A stretch of 64,000 bases of DNA from Patagioenas fasciata (taxonomy: Eukaryota; Chordata; Aves; Columbiformes; Columbidae), in assembly GCF_037038585.1 (NCBI RefSeq), contig NC_092523.1, positions 46,889,501 to 46,953,500 of the forward strand. The letters are read 5' to 3'. The notes below the pieces were generated by a model, which worked only from the letters and a program-made list of their open reading frames with translations, made no database searches and was not told where the DNA came from. Below, in pieces: positions 47,386 to 60,900 of this stretch (positions within the stretch are counted from its first letter, which is position 1; each line of letters starts with the position of its first letter). A program made the position numbers and the translations under genes.

Positions 47386-47716
47386 GAGATGGCAGTGTTG
47401 ACTTTTAGTTTTGAACAGCAACTGAAAACAATTGAAAACCTGTGCAGCTCTATTAGGAAGTTCAGATTAAACTTTTTTCTTGTAAGAGTCATCCTGTGAC
47501 ATCTATATACCTTTCCTAATTGGCCTGTAAATCATCTCTCGGAGTACAGCCACATCATATCTGAACAATCATAAAGGAGCATTCTCAATGTCCTTACCTT
47601 CTCATATGCTTGTTGGCTATGGCTCTCACCTCTCACATATCTCACATTACAGCTCTCCCAGCAACAAAACTACAGCTGGATGTTTCAGATATAAACAGGG
47701 GAAGACCATTAGATCA
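47386..47716 (-). other. TLR2A 5' intron, first part
   Basis: Nothing recognised apart from the inferred intron. It ends at a CR1 insertion. Confidence 0.4.
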
Positions 47717-48592
47717 TGAGTGATCTGGATAATTGAACTGAGTGTACCCTCAATGAGTCTGCAGACAACACCAAGATGGGCAGGAGAGTTGATCTGCTCA
47801 AGGCTCTACAAGGGGATCTGAACAGGCTGGGTTGATGGGCTGAGGCCAATTGTATGGTGTTCAACAAGGCCAAGTGCTGGGTCCTGCACTTGGGTCACAA
47901 CAACCCCAGGCAGTGCTACAGGCTCGGGGAAGAGTGGCTGGAAAGCTGCCTGGCAGAGAGGGATCTCAGGATGTTGTTTGATAGGCGGCTGAACATGAGC
48001 CAGCAGTGTGCCCAGGTGGCCAAAAAGGCCAACAGCATCCTGGCTTGTATCAGGAATAGTATGGCCAGCAGGACTAGGGCAGTGGTTGTTCCCCTGTACT
48101 CCACAGTGTTGAGGTCTCACTTCGAATCCTGTGTTCAGTTCTGGGCCCCTCACTACAGAGGTGCTGGAGAGAGTTTGGAGAAGGGCAACAAAGCTGGTGA
48201 AGGGTCTGGAGCACAAGTCTGATGAGGAGCAGCTGAGGGAACCGGGGCCGTTTAGCCTGGAGAAAAGGAGGCTGAGGGGAGACCTTATCGCTGTCTACAA
48301 CTACCTGACAGGAGGCTGTAGCATGGAGGGTGTTGGTCTCCTCTCCCAAGTAAGAATAATAGGATGATGGGAAATGGCCTCAGGTTAACGCCGGGGGAGG
48401 CTTAGATTGGATACTAGGAAAAATTTATTCACCAAAAGGGTTATCAAGTATTGAAACAGGCTGCCCAGGCAAGTGGCATGTAGATGTGGCACTTAGAGAC
48501 ATGGTTTAGTGATGGACCTGTCAGTGTTAGGTTAACAATAAGACTCAATGAATTTAAAGGTCTTTTCAAACCTAAATGACTCTATGACTCTA
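47717..48592 (+). mobile_element. CR1 LINE, 5'-truncated, reverse transcriptase end to 3' terminus
   Basis: About 875 bp of CR1 in + orientation, antisense to TLR2A. It runs from the RT-domain end (AACACCAAGATGGGCAGGAG), through CAACAAGGCCAAGTGCTGGG and GTGCCCAGGTGGCCAAAAAG, to the tail (AAAGGTCTTTTCAAACC) and a 3' end with CTATGACTCTA. Stops and indels are visible in the reading frame, so it is dead. It probably lies in the 5' intron of TLR2A. Confidence 0.95.
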
Positions 48593-50822
48593 AGTGCTCA
48601 CAGCCTTCACAGCCTTAGACTGCCCATTTAGTATGGCTTCCCGTGAGGCAGAAGCACAAACAGAGCGTGTCCTCCCTCTTGCCCCTTCAGGTGGGTTGTA
48701 GCTTCTGACACTGCAAACTTTCCCAAAAGAGATTTTGGGGTCCCCTGCATGGAGTCTCACCAGCCTCAAGGCTTCTAAAAAGCAGAACTGTAAGTCTCCT
48801 GGCACAGCCTTTTATACAGTGCGTAAACAATTTACATTCTTTACTGGAAAGGCAGAACAAGTTGATATGCAACCAAACAAGTCTATCATCCTTTTCTGTA
48901 AATCAGCAATGACAATACATGGGAATTAAATATTACCATCACCCTATAAACCATGGATGTAATTAGAACAATACTGATTTTAATACACAGAAGGGCTATG
49001 TTTCCTGCCACGGGTGCCAAGGAACATTTCACTGTTGGCTACACCAGGAAGTAAGTCACTTATCAAGGCTCACAAATTGCTGTCAACAGCTCCAGTACTG
49101 CAGACAAACAGCATTCCCAAATCCTGAATACGTGGAGATTAAATACGTACCTTGTGCACTATATGCTGTATTTCAGTCTCCTCAGGTGCTGATGGTGTAC
49201 TCTGGGATCCACGTGGTCACCTCATACCTGAAAGAACAACACAAGCTGGAAATCCCCTGGCAGGTCTGATGCAACAACACTCCTGGAGTGAGAAAATATT
49301 TCAGCTTGTGCTACCCAAATACAACTTTATGTTTACAGTTTCCCAGCATCTTCTAACTACTCATTCAGTGAAGCATACCAGTTTGCATGGCTTTTCTTTA
49401 GTGTCTGCTCCACTAGAGAAATGATGGCTTCTGAAGAGTTCAGCATTGTCCAGCACACATGACACTGCTCTTCAAACTGACATTTCAGCCACATGTATTG
49501 CTGCTGCTGACCAGGGACACAAAAATGAGCATAGACTGAGTTTGCACTTGCTTCTTTGCAAGTTGAAAGCAGATCTCTTTTCTCTTGTCAGTCATCGCCC
49601 ATCACTGGAAAGGGTGATGCAACTATTTTGCGCAAGTCATTCTTTCACAATGACTTCCTCCAGCATTAGGTGCAGAAATAGTTTCTAAGCAGAACTGTAT
49701 TCACCTCCCTGCGTCTCTGCTTTCAATACTTATTATTTGGTATGCTTTGGGAGGGTGTTAACTGCACAAGCAACAAAACATCCCAGCACAGTCAAGTTAT
49801 TTTGTTGTGTAGGTTCTGTAAAATGCTATCAATGTATAGACTGAGATATATATTATATTGATATAAATGCTGGAGTCAAATTGTTTAGTCAAAGAGAGTA
49901 CTAGAGAAACACTCCATGTAATTTCCTAGGACATTACAGTCATATATTATCAACAAACAGAAAATGCATAAGAATAGGGACAATATTCTACCTGAAATAG
50001 AAGACATAGTTTGAAAGAAAGTATTCCTCTGTAAGCATCCAAGGCAATCTTGAGAAGGGAGGTTTGATGACAGTTATTTTAGCCTGACTGAATGGAAACA
50101 CACAACTGGTCAAATGGCCAAGTATGCTACATGCATAAAGGGTTTGGGGCTCTTCCTACCGGCTCTGAAAGGGAAAACCATTAATTTCAAACACCAAACC
50201 TTCCTGCTCCAGTTCCTGGTTTTTTTTCTGTGCACAAAAATTGTCATGGTCTGATGCCTACTTGCACCAAGACGTACCTGCCTGGGAGCAGACAGACAGA
50301 CTGATTCCTGCCAGCTGCTTGGCCACCTGTCAAAGGGCCCATGGTGGCACAGTGCTCAAGGGTGGCAAAGCCCAGGCAGATGCCTGACTGCATCTCATAA
50401 CAACCTTCAGTCCTGCTACCTTAAAATTAGCATTGCACATTTGGTTGAAAACTTGATGCTTTCCAAAACAGGGAATTGAAAGACTGAGATACCCTTGTAT
50501 TTTATGGCTGTTACAGAGGATAGATGATAAGCCTAACAACATTTTAAATGCAGTTTTACTGAGAGGGTGTGGGGAAAAGAGGTGGAGCAGGCTGTGAGTC
50601 ACAGCAGGGAACGGAAATGGAGTGAAGGGATGTCATCAACTTCCCAAAAGCTGCCTCTTCCTCCTGGTACCTCTCAGCTGGAACAGTTCTAGTTCTTCAA
50701 AAAGAGAAGACCTTCAGATTTCAAAATGTTTTTGTCATCAAAATTGCAATTCCTTGATAAAACTAAATATGGTTAAATTTGTGAAGAGCTTTGAAGAAGA
50801 TCACATATGAGGCCATGTACTT
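48593..50822. other. Stretch between two CR1 copies, no gene seen
   Basis: This probably includes TLR2A 5' UTR exon and promoter sequence. One candidate donor on the minus strand (CACAAG, then GTACGT at 49150-49145) is strong in form but unsupported otherwise. No other structure is recognised. Confidence 0.4.
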
Positions 50823-51990
50823 CACAGAATCACAGAATCACAGAATGTTAGGGATTGGAAGGGACCTCAAAAGGTCATCTAGTCCAATCCCACTGCCGGA
50901 GCAGGAACACCTAGATGAGGTTACACAGGAAGGTGTCCAGGCGGGTTTTGAATGTCTCCAGAGTAGGAGACTCCACAACCCCCTTGGGCAGCCTGTTCCA
51001 GTGCTCTGTCACCCTTACTGAGAAGAAGTTTCTTCTCAAAATTAAGTGGAACCTCCTCTGTTCCAGTCTGTACCAACTGCCCCTTGTCTTATCATTGGTT
51101 GTCACCGAGAAGAGCCTGGTTCCATCCTTGTGACACTCACCCTTCATATATTTATAAACATTAATGAGGTCACCCCTCAGTCTCCTCCAAGCTCAAGAGA
51201 CCCAGGTCCCTCAGCCTTTCCTCATAAGGAAGATGCTCCACTCCCTTAACCATCTTTGTTGCCCTGCGCTGGACTCTCTCCAGCAGTTCCCTGTCCTTCT
51301 GGAACTGAAGAGCCCAGAACTGGACACAATATTCCAGGTGTGGTCTCATCAGGGCAGAATAGAGGGGGAGGAGAACCTTTCTCAACCTACTAACCAACCC
51401 CCTCTAATACACCTCAGGATGCCATCGGCCTTGGCCACAAGGGCCCAGTGCTGGCTCATGGTCATCCTGCTGTCCACCAGGACCCCCAGGTCGCTTTCCC
51501 CTATGCTGCTCTCTAATAGGTCATTCCTCAACTTATACTGGAACCTGGGGTTGTTCCTGCCCAGATGCAAGACTCTACACTTGCCCTTGTTCTATTTCAT
51601 TAAATTTTTCCCCGCCCAACTCTCCAGCCTGTCCAGGTCTCGCTGGATGGCAGCACAGCCTTCTGGCCTGTCAGCCACTCCTCCCAGCTTGGTGTCATCA
51701 GCAAACTTGTTGACTCTATTCCCTCATCCAAGTCATTGATGAATATATTGAATAGTACTGGACCCAGTACCAACCCTGGAGGCACTCTACTAGATACAGG
51801 CCTCCAACTAGACTCTGCCCCATTGACCACGACTCTTTGGCTTCTTTCCTTCAGGCAGTTCCCAGTCTACCTCACTACCCGATCATCCAGTCCACACTTC
51901 CTCAGTTTAGCAGCAAGGATGCTGTGGGAGACTGTACCAAATGCTTTACTGAAATCAAGATAGACTACATACACTGCTTTTCCATCATCT
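50823..51990 (-). mobile_element. CR1 LINE, 5'-truncated, about 1.17 kb
   Basis: The + strand begins CACAGAATCACAGAATCACA, the reverse complement of a CR1 3' end with three 8-bp repeats. It continues through the known tail (AGGGACCTCAAAAGGTCATC). Upstream on the minus strand lies the reverse transcriptase region, with translated [13 protein letters not shown] and DFSKAF-like pieces. It is 5'-truncated near 51990. The terminal repeat differs from the copy at 47717-48592, so it belongs to another CR1 subfamily. Confidence 0.95.
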
Positions 51991-54900
51991 AGCCACCTTC
52001 ACTGAATGTGTAGCGGGCACACTGTTTCGTGTGTTACACCTTCATCACCATGCATTGGTGGAGACTCAGTGTAGGTGCTATTTTTTTCAGAAGTACTGAC
52101 TTTCTCCTAATACCCAGGCTCAGCCCACTCTCATCACACTTCTAAACTGGGCTGGGTTTCTGATTTCTCTCAGAAAGAGAAGACCAGAGTGACCCTGCCC
52201 ACCTTCCCATGCTGCAATTCACAAACCAAGGAGGTCAGTTCAGCGAGCTGCTGAAAAAAAAACAAGAAATCAGGGTGGGACTTCTGCTTGATTCCATCAG
52301 CAGGGAAAAAAAGTCTACAAGCAGCACAACTTCTCCCTTTCTCATCCCAGGTCAATATGTCAGGATTCATCAGGTTATCCAGAGTCAGGAAGGCCTGAGG
52401 ATGCTCAAGGTGGCCAGAAATGCTCTCCACAGGCTGCCCCGCACACAAAGGTGAGGTACCAGCCAGCTGCCTCCCACCACATCAGCTTCCAAACTGAGCT
52501 GCAGCCTGGACTCAAAACAACTTCTGAAATCACAGAGTCTAGTGTAGGAGAAAACTGCTGTCTTTTAAGGTGAGAATACCTTTAATTTGCTTTTTCTCCA
52601 AAGTAACTGCATGCTTAGCACTGAACAAAGTTGCACCTTGTGAGCGCTTTCTCTCCTCCAAGTTTAAGCTATGCTTATCCTTCCTCTTTTATAGTGTTTA
52701 AAAAAAGGCATGTACCTCCACCTGTGCTGGTTGGTACATAACTTTTTTTCCCAGCAGAAGGGCACAGGTCCACAACAAGCTTGTGCTTTTGTAACTACAG
52801 ATGTTCCAATCAGAGGCACCATACAAGCAGATAGATAGGGCTGAAACAGAGCTGTGGTCACCCTTTCTGATGCTCTCTTGCTTTAAATGGTACTGTTTAT
52901 CTGACAGCAGCACAAGCAGCACATATTTTCCTCAGTCAGCTCTTCCTTGACCCCCAGCCACAGCCTGCTCAGCATCCTTGCCTCCCACAGCTCAGTGCCA
53001 GATGCAATAGGAGCCTATATTAGATGGGTGTTGACCAAAATAGATGTAGATACAGAAATATATTTATGTGGGACAGAACCCCACAGGAAGGGACATGCTG
53101 ATCAAAAACGATGAACCAAGTGGCAACACTAGTCTTCAGTCAGTCTGCCATCAGGGTTACAAGGGTTATTGCACAGTTATACCCCTGATGCCTCCTCTTT
53201 CTGTACCTGGGGGACATGGCTTTAGGCTCAGATTCCAGTTGCTAAAGCCTGGCAGCCTTCTGCTCTCTGCCAGCCAGAGGTACCGACTCCTCCATCTCCT
53301 GCAGCATCTGGGCACATCAGGCTCTTTAAAGCACTTTGCCTTCCCAGTCTCACATGAGAGTATCCTGCAGCCCATCCCCTTCCTTCCTCTCTTTCCTGTA
53401 TGTCAGCATCCATGCTCAGAGCTGCTTTTTGCTTTTCCACTGAGAAAGGACAAGTGAGCAGTGCAGGAGGGGCCCAGGCCAGGTGACACTCTGTCCCAAA
53501 CCTCCGCCTTGAAGAAAAGCTAGAAGCAGTAGAAAAGGGAGGAAGGTCATAAATCTGTCAGCTGGCCTGTGATGTGAGCAGAAAAACTTTCTGAATCTTT
53601 GCAAGCCATGCAAAACTGCTTCCTGAGACTTACCCCCAGTAACCAGGATGTGTCAGCACATCAGCTGGGTCGAGCCTGGTGGTCTCTTCTCCTACTGCCA
53701 CCCTGGAAAAGGCTGGCAAGGAAAAGTGGTCAGATCTGTGCTTGCAGTCTTTGCAGTAGGAGGTACAATACTCATGTAGCTGAAAGCAGAATGGCTTGGT
53801 ATTCCTTCATGGTCCTGGAAGCAGAACCTTGGCATACACTGCTGGTGCCTGTACTTTCATCGACTTGCAGGGCTTCAGGTATTCGTCTTCAAACTACAAC
53901 AAAAAGGAACATTATAATGGAAAATAAACAAATTTAACTTGTCCTCTTCTGTATCAAGCCTACCATGCCAGCAGCTCAATCCCCTGGGTAGATCTTCAGA
54001 CTGAAAGTTTAAATGCAGAAAAGCAAATTCCCCTTATTTTTCTTCTGAACTGTCCTCACCCTGCGATTGTGGCAGAGTGTGATAATGCTGTGTAAATGGT
54101 TACGCACTCAAAAGCCAGCCTTTGGGACTGCCTCTGTCAAGGAAGTATAATAAAATAAATAATACATTCTTTAAATGGGATAAATACCAACAGGTATTTT
54201 TGCATCATATCCTTTCTGGAAGCATTCAATCAGAATAAAAGAACGCTGATTTGCTGCCTCAACACAGGAACAGCTAGCAGGGAAGTTTGCATGCTAAAAT
54301 GCCAAAGCTTATTCTAATAATATCGAAAGTTTTTTTTTCTAGAATGGTTGCATGAGCATGACTCAACAGGAGAAAACCCCTAATTTCTCCCAAAATAATC
54401 CTGAAGAGTTCTTGAGTCACAAGAAAACTGCATCAACAGAAAGCAGCCTGCGTGCGAGGCAAAGCTGGACAACACAGTCCCTTTCTTACTTCACACTGGT
54501 TTAGGTGGGGTGAAAACCGTGTTTTTCTGAGAGGAATGTTAGGATTTTCTATTAATACACAGTTATAAACCAGCAAATACTATAGCAACTCTTGGCACCC
54601 TTTTCTGAAGGCCAGTATAGCAAAGACGCAAAACCCCATTAACAGCATCATATAAATTTGTTACTCCAAAATGAGAACTTGGAGACAACTCATGCAGAAC
54701 AGGTTCCCCCCCAGTCATCCCTGCTTGCTCCCTGGACCTGTGTGGGGCTGGACACCAGTCAAGCATGCTGATGGGTAGTTCAGCCACACATGAATGCTGG
54801 ACACGCAGCAGGATCAAAGACTGTGTATGAGCGCGTCTGCCACTGGACTTCTTGGCATGGCGCAGGGAGTAAGGCAAAACATAAAACAAATACCAACAAC

Positions 54901-57900
54901 TAAGGAACATCCCTCGGCAGACGTCAGGGAGAGGTCCGTCTAGAAATACATGTACCCTACAAGGCACAAGCTGCACTATGGGGGGGTCTGGAAGAGAGGA
55001 ATGGGATCCCTTATGCTCGCTGTTGGACAGCTTCTGCTTCATTTCAGCTCGCCAGAAGAGAAAATACCCTGTCACAGCCCACCGGGTGCAAGCTGTCACC
55101 AGCAGGTTATTGTGAGGAAGCTGGGGTTTAACACCCCAGCACTGGAATTTCCCATGAGGAGGAAAAATGGCTTTGCTCAGCTCCAAGGAAAAGCTCCTTC
55201 AAGAGAGGTCAGGCAAAGGGACATGCGTGTCGGTGCACTTCAGTTCAGGAAAGGTCCAATAAACCTTGTCTTTCTTCACTGAGAGTAGTGCATGGACACA
55301 TCTTGTACCTCGGTCTGTCTAGTGCTAATACACTGAAAAAGTGCTTTCATTTTCTTCCTCTCCATTTTTTTAATGGAAGAGAAACATTCCTGGGAATGGG
55401 ACCAAGTAATTGCAGAACCAGCTAGAGTTTGTTTCCTGTACAGAGATAGAAAACACTGTGCCGGGATGCAGAGACACATATTTAACTGCTTGTTATACAA
55501 AAAAAAAAAAAAAAAAAAAAAATCATGCTTCAGAGCTGGGCAAGAATCTGAGCAGGAAATGAATCAGATCATTATCATATGCCAGAAAAATATCAAGATT
55601 TTTGTGTTTATTCCAAAAAAGACAATGCCAAGATATATTTTGCACAGGTAGTTCAGGCTTTGCATTCAACTGCTGCCTTCCTCTGTATCTGATGTCCTGA
55701 AATATTTCAGATGTGACAGTGCATTTCAGAAAGAGAAAAGCAGCCCATTCCAAATCTTTGTTTGCAGTTATTCAAGACTTCAGAAGCTCTTTCTTTAGTG
55801 CAGGTACTCTTATTGATTTATCATCTCCTATCAAAGCTTCATATTTAAAAAAAAACAGAATAAAATCTTATGAGACTTTTGCAAGTTTCTCTGCACTGGA
55901 AAAATGATGTGTTTTGTGAGTTTCTTGCAGAGATTATTTCTGCTGTATTCTTTTGCATTTGTATATTTTTAAACCAAATTTTTAGAAGCTTAAATACAGC
56001 AGAGTTGTAAACATCCATGAAAATTTTTTTTTTGCTAAACGTGAAAATCTTGATCATAAAATGTCAGTAAGTATTTGAAAAATGTGTGTTGACTCTGACA
56101 GAGCCACCAAAGCATCTTCAGATAATTAGGTATTTCCAATATCTGACCATTCTCTGATTTTCCAGAGTTGAAGATGATTGAAAACAGATAGCACAAGCTG
56201 ATTTTCAAGTACGAACTCAGCCATTTTAATCATTCCTCCTAAATTATCCTCAGATTGCATTTCTTGCTCTTCTGGAAGTTTTCCTGAGTGCAGCAGTACC
56301 AGCTTAGTAATGATAGATTCAGAACGGACCGTGTAAATCCTTTGCCTGTGCTGCAATATGACTTTTTGTCTTTATTGCAGTATCTACAGAAAGAAACACC
56401 CCATACTAGGGCATCAGCCCCCAAAACAAGGTGCCTTCTACTGCTGTGAAATACCCATGTTTACAAACAAACAGTCAAATTCTGCTGAAACACCTCAATG
56501 CAGTTACCTGAACATGGTACATCAGGCATGGCTGTGCCTTGGCAATGCAGGTATGGCCAGAGTGGCCAGGAGACACCTGCGACAAGCCCCACCACAGCCA
56601 ACCATATTGTCCCAGAGCATTGCGATTAGCCAACAGCTTGGATGGGAAATGCTTTTCTTCCTTCAGGATTTGTTTCCACCCAGCGGTTTCTGCCAGGTCA
56701 CGGCGCCCATTTGAAGAAAGACAGCACATGCTGGGCAGCAATGGCACAGACTTGAGAAGGAGTAGTCCTTTCTCAGCAATGTCCCATTACTCCAATAATG
56801 ATCATCTAGAAACATTGCTGAACCTGTAGGTGTTTTAGTAGGACTCAGAAATTCCAGCAGAGACCAATACCCTTGACTTGGAAGCATGTAAGTAACATAC
56901 AAAGAATGCAACAAGGGGTTGTAGTAATGCTAAGAGGACTTCCGTGGCTCTCTAATAAGTGTAGGATGAATGGTAACTCATGCTTTCAAATAATTTGCTC
57001 TGTAATTTGCAGCTTTTGGACAGAAGAAATATCAAAGAAAGAGGAATGAAAGGAAATACCATAATCAAAAAAGAGGTGCAAACAACCAACTTTCATCTCA
57101 ACAGCTGGAACTACAGGACAATCGTAAGCTGGCTCAGAGGTAACCATGGAGTAATAAAATTTGGCTACCTTACCTTACATCTGCTCTACTGCAGGAAAGA
57201 TGCACTTCCTTACCTTGTATCAATTCAGGTGAAATTCCTCCACCACTGAACTCACCATGAGGTTTGCACCTGCAGGCACAAGAAGATCTTTGTTTCTTTG
57301 GACCTTAACATCCAATGTTTAAGAACACTTACCCAATAGACTGGCCACCTGGCTTGTTTTCAGCTTATAACTTACACAAGCGTTGGTATAAAGATTATTT
57401 CCCATTTATAGAAATTATGTTACATTTGCACCTCTTTCATGTGCTATTTTTATGACATCATTTTAAATATATTTCCCGTATGTTCCATGATTAATAGGTT
57501 CAACAAATTTCCTTTAAAGTCAGTCCTTCAGAGTACTTTGTCTGGGGTTGGTTCCTCGAACTTTTTGTTCACAGTTCACTTCTGGGAACAAAAGGCTAAG
57601 CAAAGCATACTGAGATGCACAACCCTCTGTCAAGAGGACTCCGTCTTGGTCATGTCTCTGGTGTCTCCATGTTTCCCACCTTATATTTGCAAAGCTTTCC
57701 AGTTGAATACTACCTTTCAAGAATCACTAACAAAAATACAGTCAGTAAGAGAAGAGATGGATAAGGTAAAGGCTGCCTGGACTCCTCTACTGTTCAGAGG
57801 TCTACATTTTTTTTTTTGTAAAATAAGTGTTCCCTACACTTGTCATGATGAAACACAGCCTACGAATGAGTTTGACTTGTTCTCTGTTTCTGCAGGCGGA

Positions 57901-60900
57901 GAAATCATTTCTTCAGGCTAGGCAGCCCCTTCACTTAAACAGGGAACTCAGCAAGGAGCTGGCAAGCTGGTTTGCTGGACAAAAAAAGCCTGTGAGCTCA
58001 TAACTTCTCACCGAGTAACAGGACAACATTGATACCACTGACTCACTCTGGGTAAACCAGGTCTGTAGCTGGATGAAGGGAGAAGGGAATGTTTCCATCC
58101 ATTTTGACTCCTCCTGCTGAAACAGGCTCCTGGCCATGAAGGAACCTCTTTGTGCTCTGCTCTGCCTTTTACTCCTGCTAGGAAGTCCCCAAAAGAAACC
58201 TCCTAATCCTCCAGGAACACCACTGATCACAAAATAATCCCACCCCTTTTGCTTTCCTTAATTCTGCTGGGACAACAGCTACACCAACCGCCAAAGTTAA
58301 CAAGCAGGCACATTAATCCCCCGTCCTGCTCGAGTCTTTCCAGACTCGCCTCAGCTTTCTGCCAGTGCAGGCACACAGGGGCAGGTTTCTATCAGGGCGA
58401 TTCCTTACAAACCTATCTGCAAGAGAACCACCAGGCAGCACCTCATCTGAAATTACAAAAGCACTTGAGGGCAAGGAACCAGCTTTGCCGTGCAGCTCGC
58501 TGTTTCATTTGCAATTTTTCATTCGGGTGGTTTACTTTGGCTGGTTGTCTCTGGTAAACATCTCACAACACTGAAACCAGGAAATACCCGAAAATAAATA
58601 AAGAAATGGGGATTACTAATAGATCTTTTGTCTTCCCAAGGATCAGCATTACTCAGGCGAGATCCTGCCATCCCAGAGGGTGCAAAATTTCCCCAGGGAC
58701 CTGTTGAGGGTGAAGGACATCCCCAGCATGGGAGGCAGCCGGGATGGAGGAGTTTGCTGGGGGAGCTGCCCAACTTGGCACTGCCAGCCTTGCACAACCA
58801 CCGCCACGCCCGGCTGCACAAGCATTTGGAAATCGCAGGCTGAGCAAGGGCCTCTCCCCAGCTGCCCTGGAGGCACAGGGAGACGAGAGGCTCTCCACCA
58901 AGTCTGGTGGCTTCTCTGTCCTGTTTTGTCCTTAAAGTTTCGTGCTTCCCTCTCCAGAGTTCAGCCAGGGGTTTTTCTGCCCCTCCAACCCTTGCTTTTC
59001 TCTATAACTTGCGGCATGAGAGAGAATAACTTTGTAGCTAAAGCTGTGCCTTTAATGGTGTATTTACTCTCTAATTATAAGGACCCCTACTGCGTTTTAC
59101 AGAAGAAAAACAGATAGTGAAGGCGCTGAGGTGCTGCAGGGCTGTCTGTTTGGAGGGGGCTTGCATCCACCCCTCCTTGCTCCAGTCCCCCTCTTCCAGA
59201 GCAGAAAGTCAGAAGACGGGACAGACGGGAGACAGCGAGATCCCCTATCCCTGTCGGTGTGGAAGCAACTGAGAGTTGGGTCGCTGCAAGCACATACATT
59301 TAATCCAGCCTGCATATTTGCTGGGCAGCAGGACAAGACTGCTCCTGCAGGCAGATACACTGGCTTTGCCTGGCTCTGGAAAGCCATAACCTTCTGTCCA
59401 AGAGGCTGCAGCAAGGGGAAACCACTGAGATAAGCTGTCACAATTGCTCTTTTTCCTATGATAAGCAGGATGCATACAGAAATTCAATGTAGACACCCCA
59501 TGCCTGCTCCAGTCCTGCGGTAGAGGGGAATTTTTTGGAACCCAGGGGCTCCCTGGAGATCTGTAAATGCTTCTACAACTGAGATACAGAAGAAAAGGAG
59601 GTGCTACTCTACGCATCTTCTTCTGGATGCGTTTACTGAAGGAGCCAGGTGATTAAGAAGTGGATTAAGCCTTGCAGAATAGGTGGGCAGAGGAGTTAAG
59701 AGAGCTTAACCACAGGACAGCGGCAGGGATGGTTGGCACCAGCTTCACTGAGACATCCTGAGCATCCTTAGAAGCACAGACAGAGACACAACAGGAACTG
59801 TGGTATCTAAACCCCAGGGCCTCCAAACGTCAGGTGCCGTCTGAATATGGGACACCCCAGAACTAAATGCTAAATTCTTTCATGTCTAAAGGGTCCGAGG
59901 GATCCCAAATTCTGCCCAAGTCTCTCCCTCTATTGTCAATGAGGTTAGATTTTGATGTCTAATTCTTAATCCACATTAGAAACATTACTAAATACAACCT
60001 GATGATGATCTACTTACGAAAATAAATCTGACTTCCATCTCTCTCTTTTGTAGGAGATACATTAAGGTCTACTGGATACAACTGAATTTGACAAAACATC
60101 CCTGCCACAGACTTTTTGCACAGATTTTGGAGCTGACATTGACATCCAGCTTTTTGCATAGGCCTTCCGGAAACTTGACCGCAGGCTGTGCTGGTGGAGA
60201 AGGCAGAGGAAGGGTACCATTACCAGATCCAGGGATTTCTTAACTGTGCTCTGTATTTCTGTCTCCACTGCAAAAAATATGCTTTTCAATCAAGCTACAT
60301 AAAGGGCTAGATGCCTTAAAAACTAACAAGCATGGACATAACAAACAAACCAGAAGCCTGTGTCCTGGGAAGCCAAGTTTCAGTGAGGTAAAGGAGCTCA
60401 GCATCACAGCGCAGGCAGCAGCATTCCCCTCTGATAGCAAAGACTCTGGCTTGCAGAGCAGAGCAGCAGGGCACAGGACAGACTGCAGACCTTAAACCAG
60501 TCTTCAGTGTTTGTGGAAGCAGAAGCAACTGTTTTGCATAAAAACTAATAAAATTCATCATCTCACATAAGACCAGGCTTTAGCTCAACTGTAACTCTAA
60601 AAAAGTCTGGACACCAAAAGGTTTATTCTAGCTTGGCAGAAATGGCCTCTTCTGCCCTGAGAGTAAATTGGACAATGGGAAAACCATCTTAAGAATAAAT
60701 TATACAACTGGAAGACAGTTTTCTGGGTTTGTAGCAGCTGGCACACAACATTACTGCTTGCTTCTAGGCAGTGTTGCAGTTCCCATGGGTTCGATTACCT
60801 TGGATATTGTACGTACAACCTGTCTGAGTGACCACACTGCAGCGCAGAGCCAGCTTGTGCCAATCTGAGCCAGGCATGCTATGGTCTTACTTGTCCCTCT

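Noticed and set aside
54563-55186. 207-codon open frame on the minus strand, the longest outside TLR2
   Set aside because: It has no domain, signal or family similarity and no splice or promoter context. A frame of this length is expected by chance roughly once in a window of this size and composition.
55499-55522. Long A run as the tail of a processed retrocopy
   Set aside because: No mRNA-like sequence is recognisable upstream and there are no flanking duplications; treated as a simple repeat.
57931-58230. Possible TMEM131L 3' exon on the minus strand
   Set aside because: Expected from gene order, but the translated sequence shows no resemblance that I can recognise.
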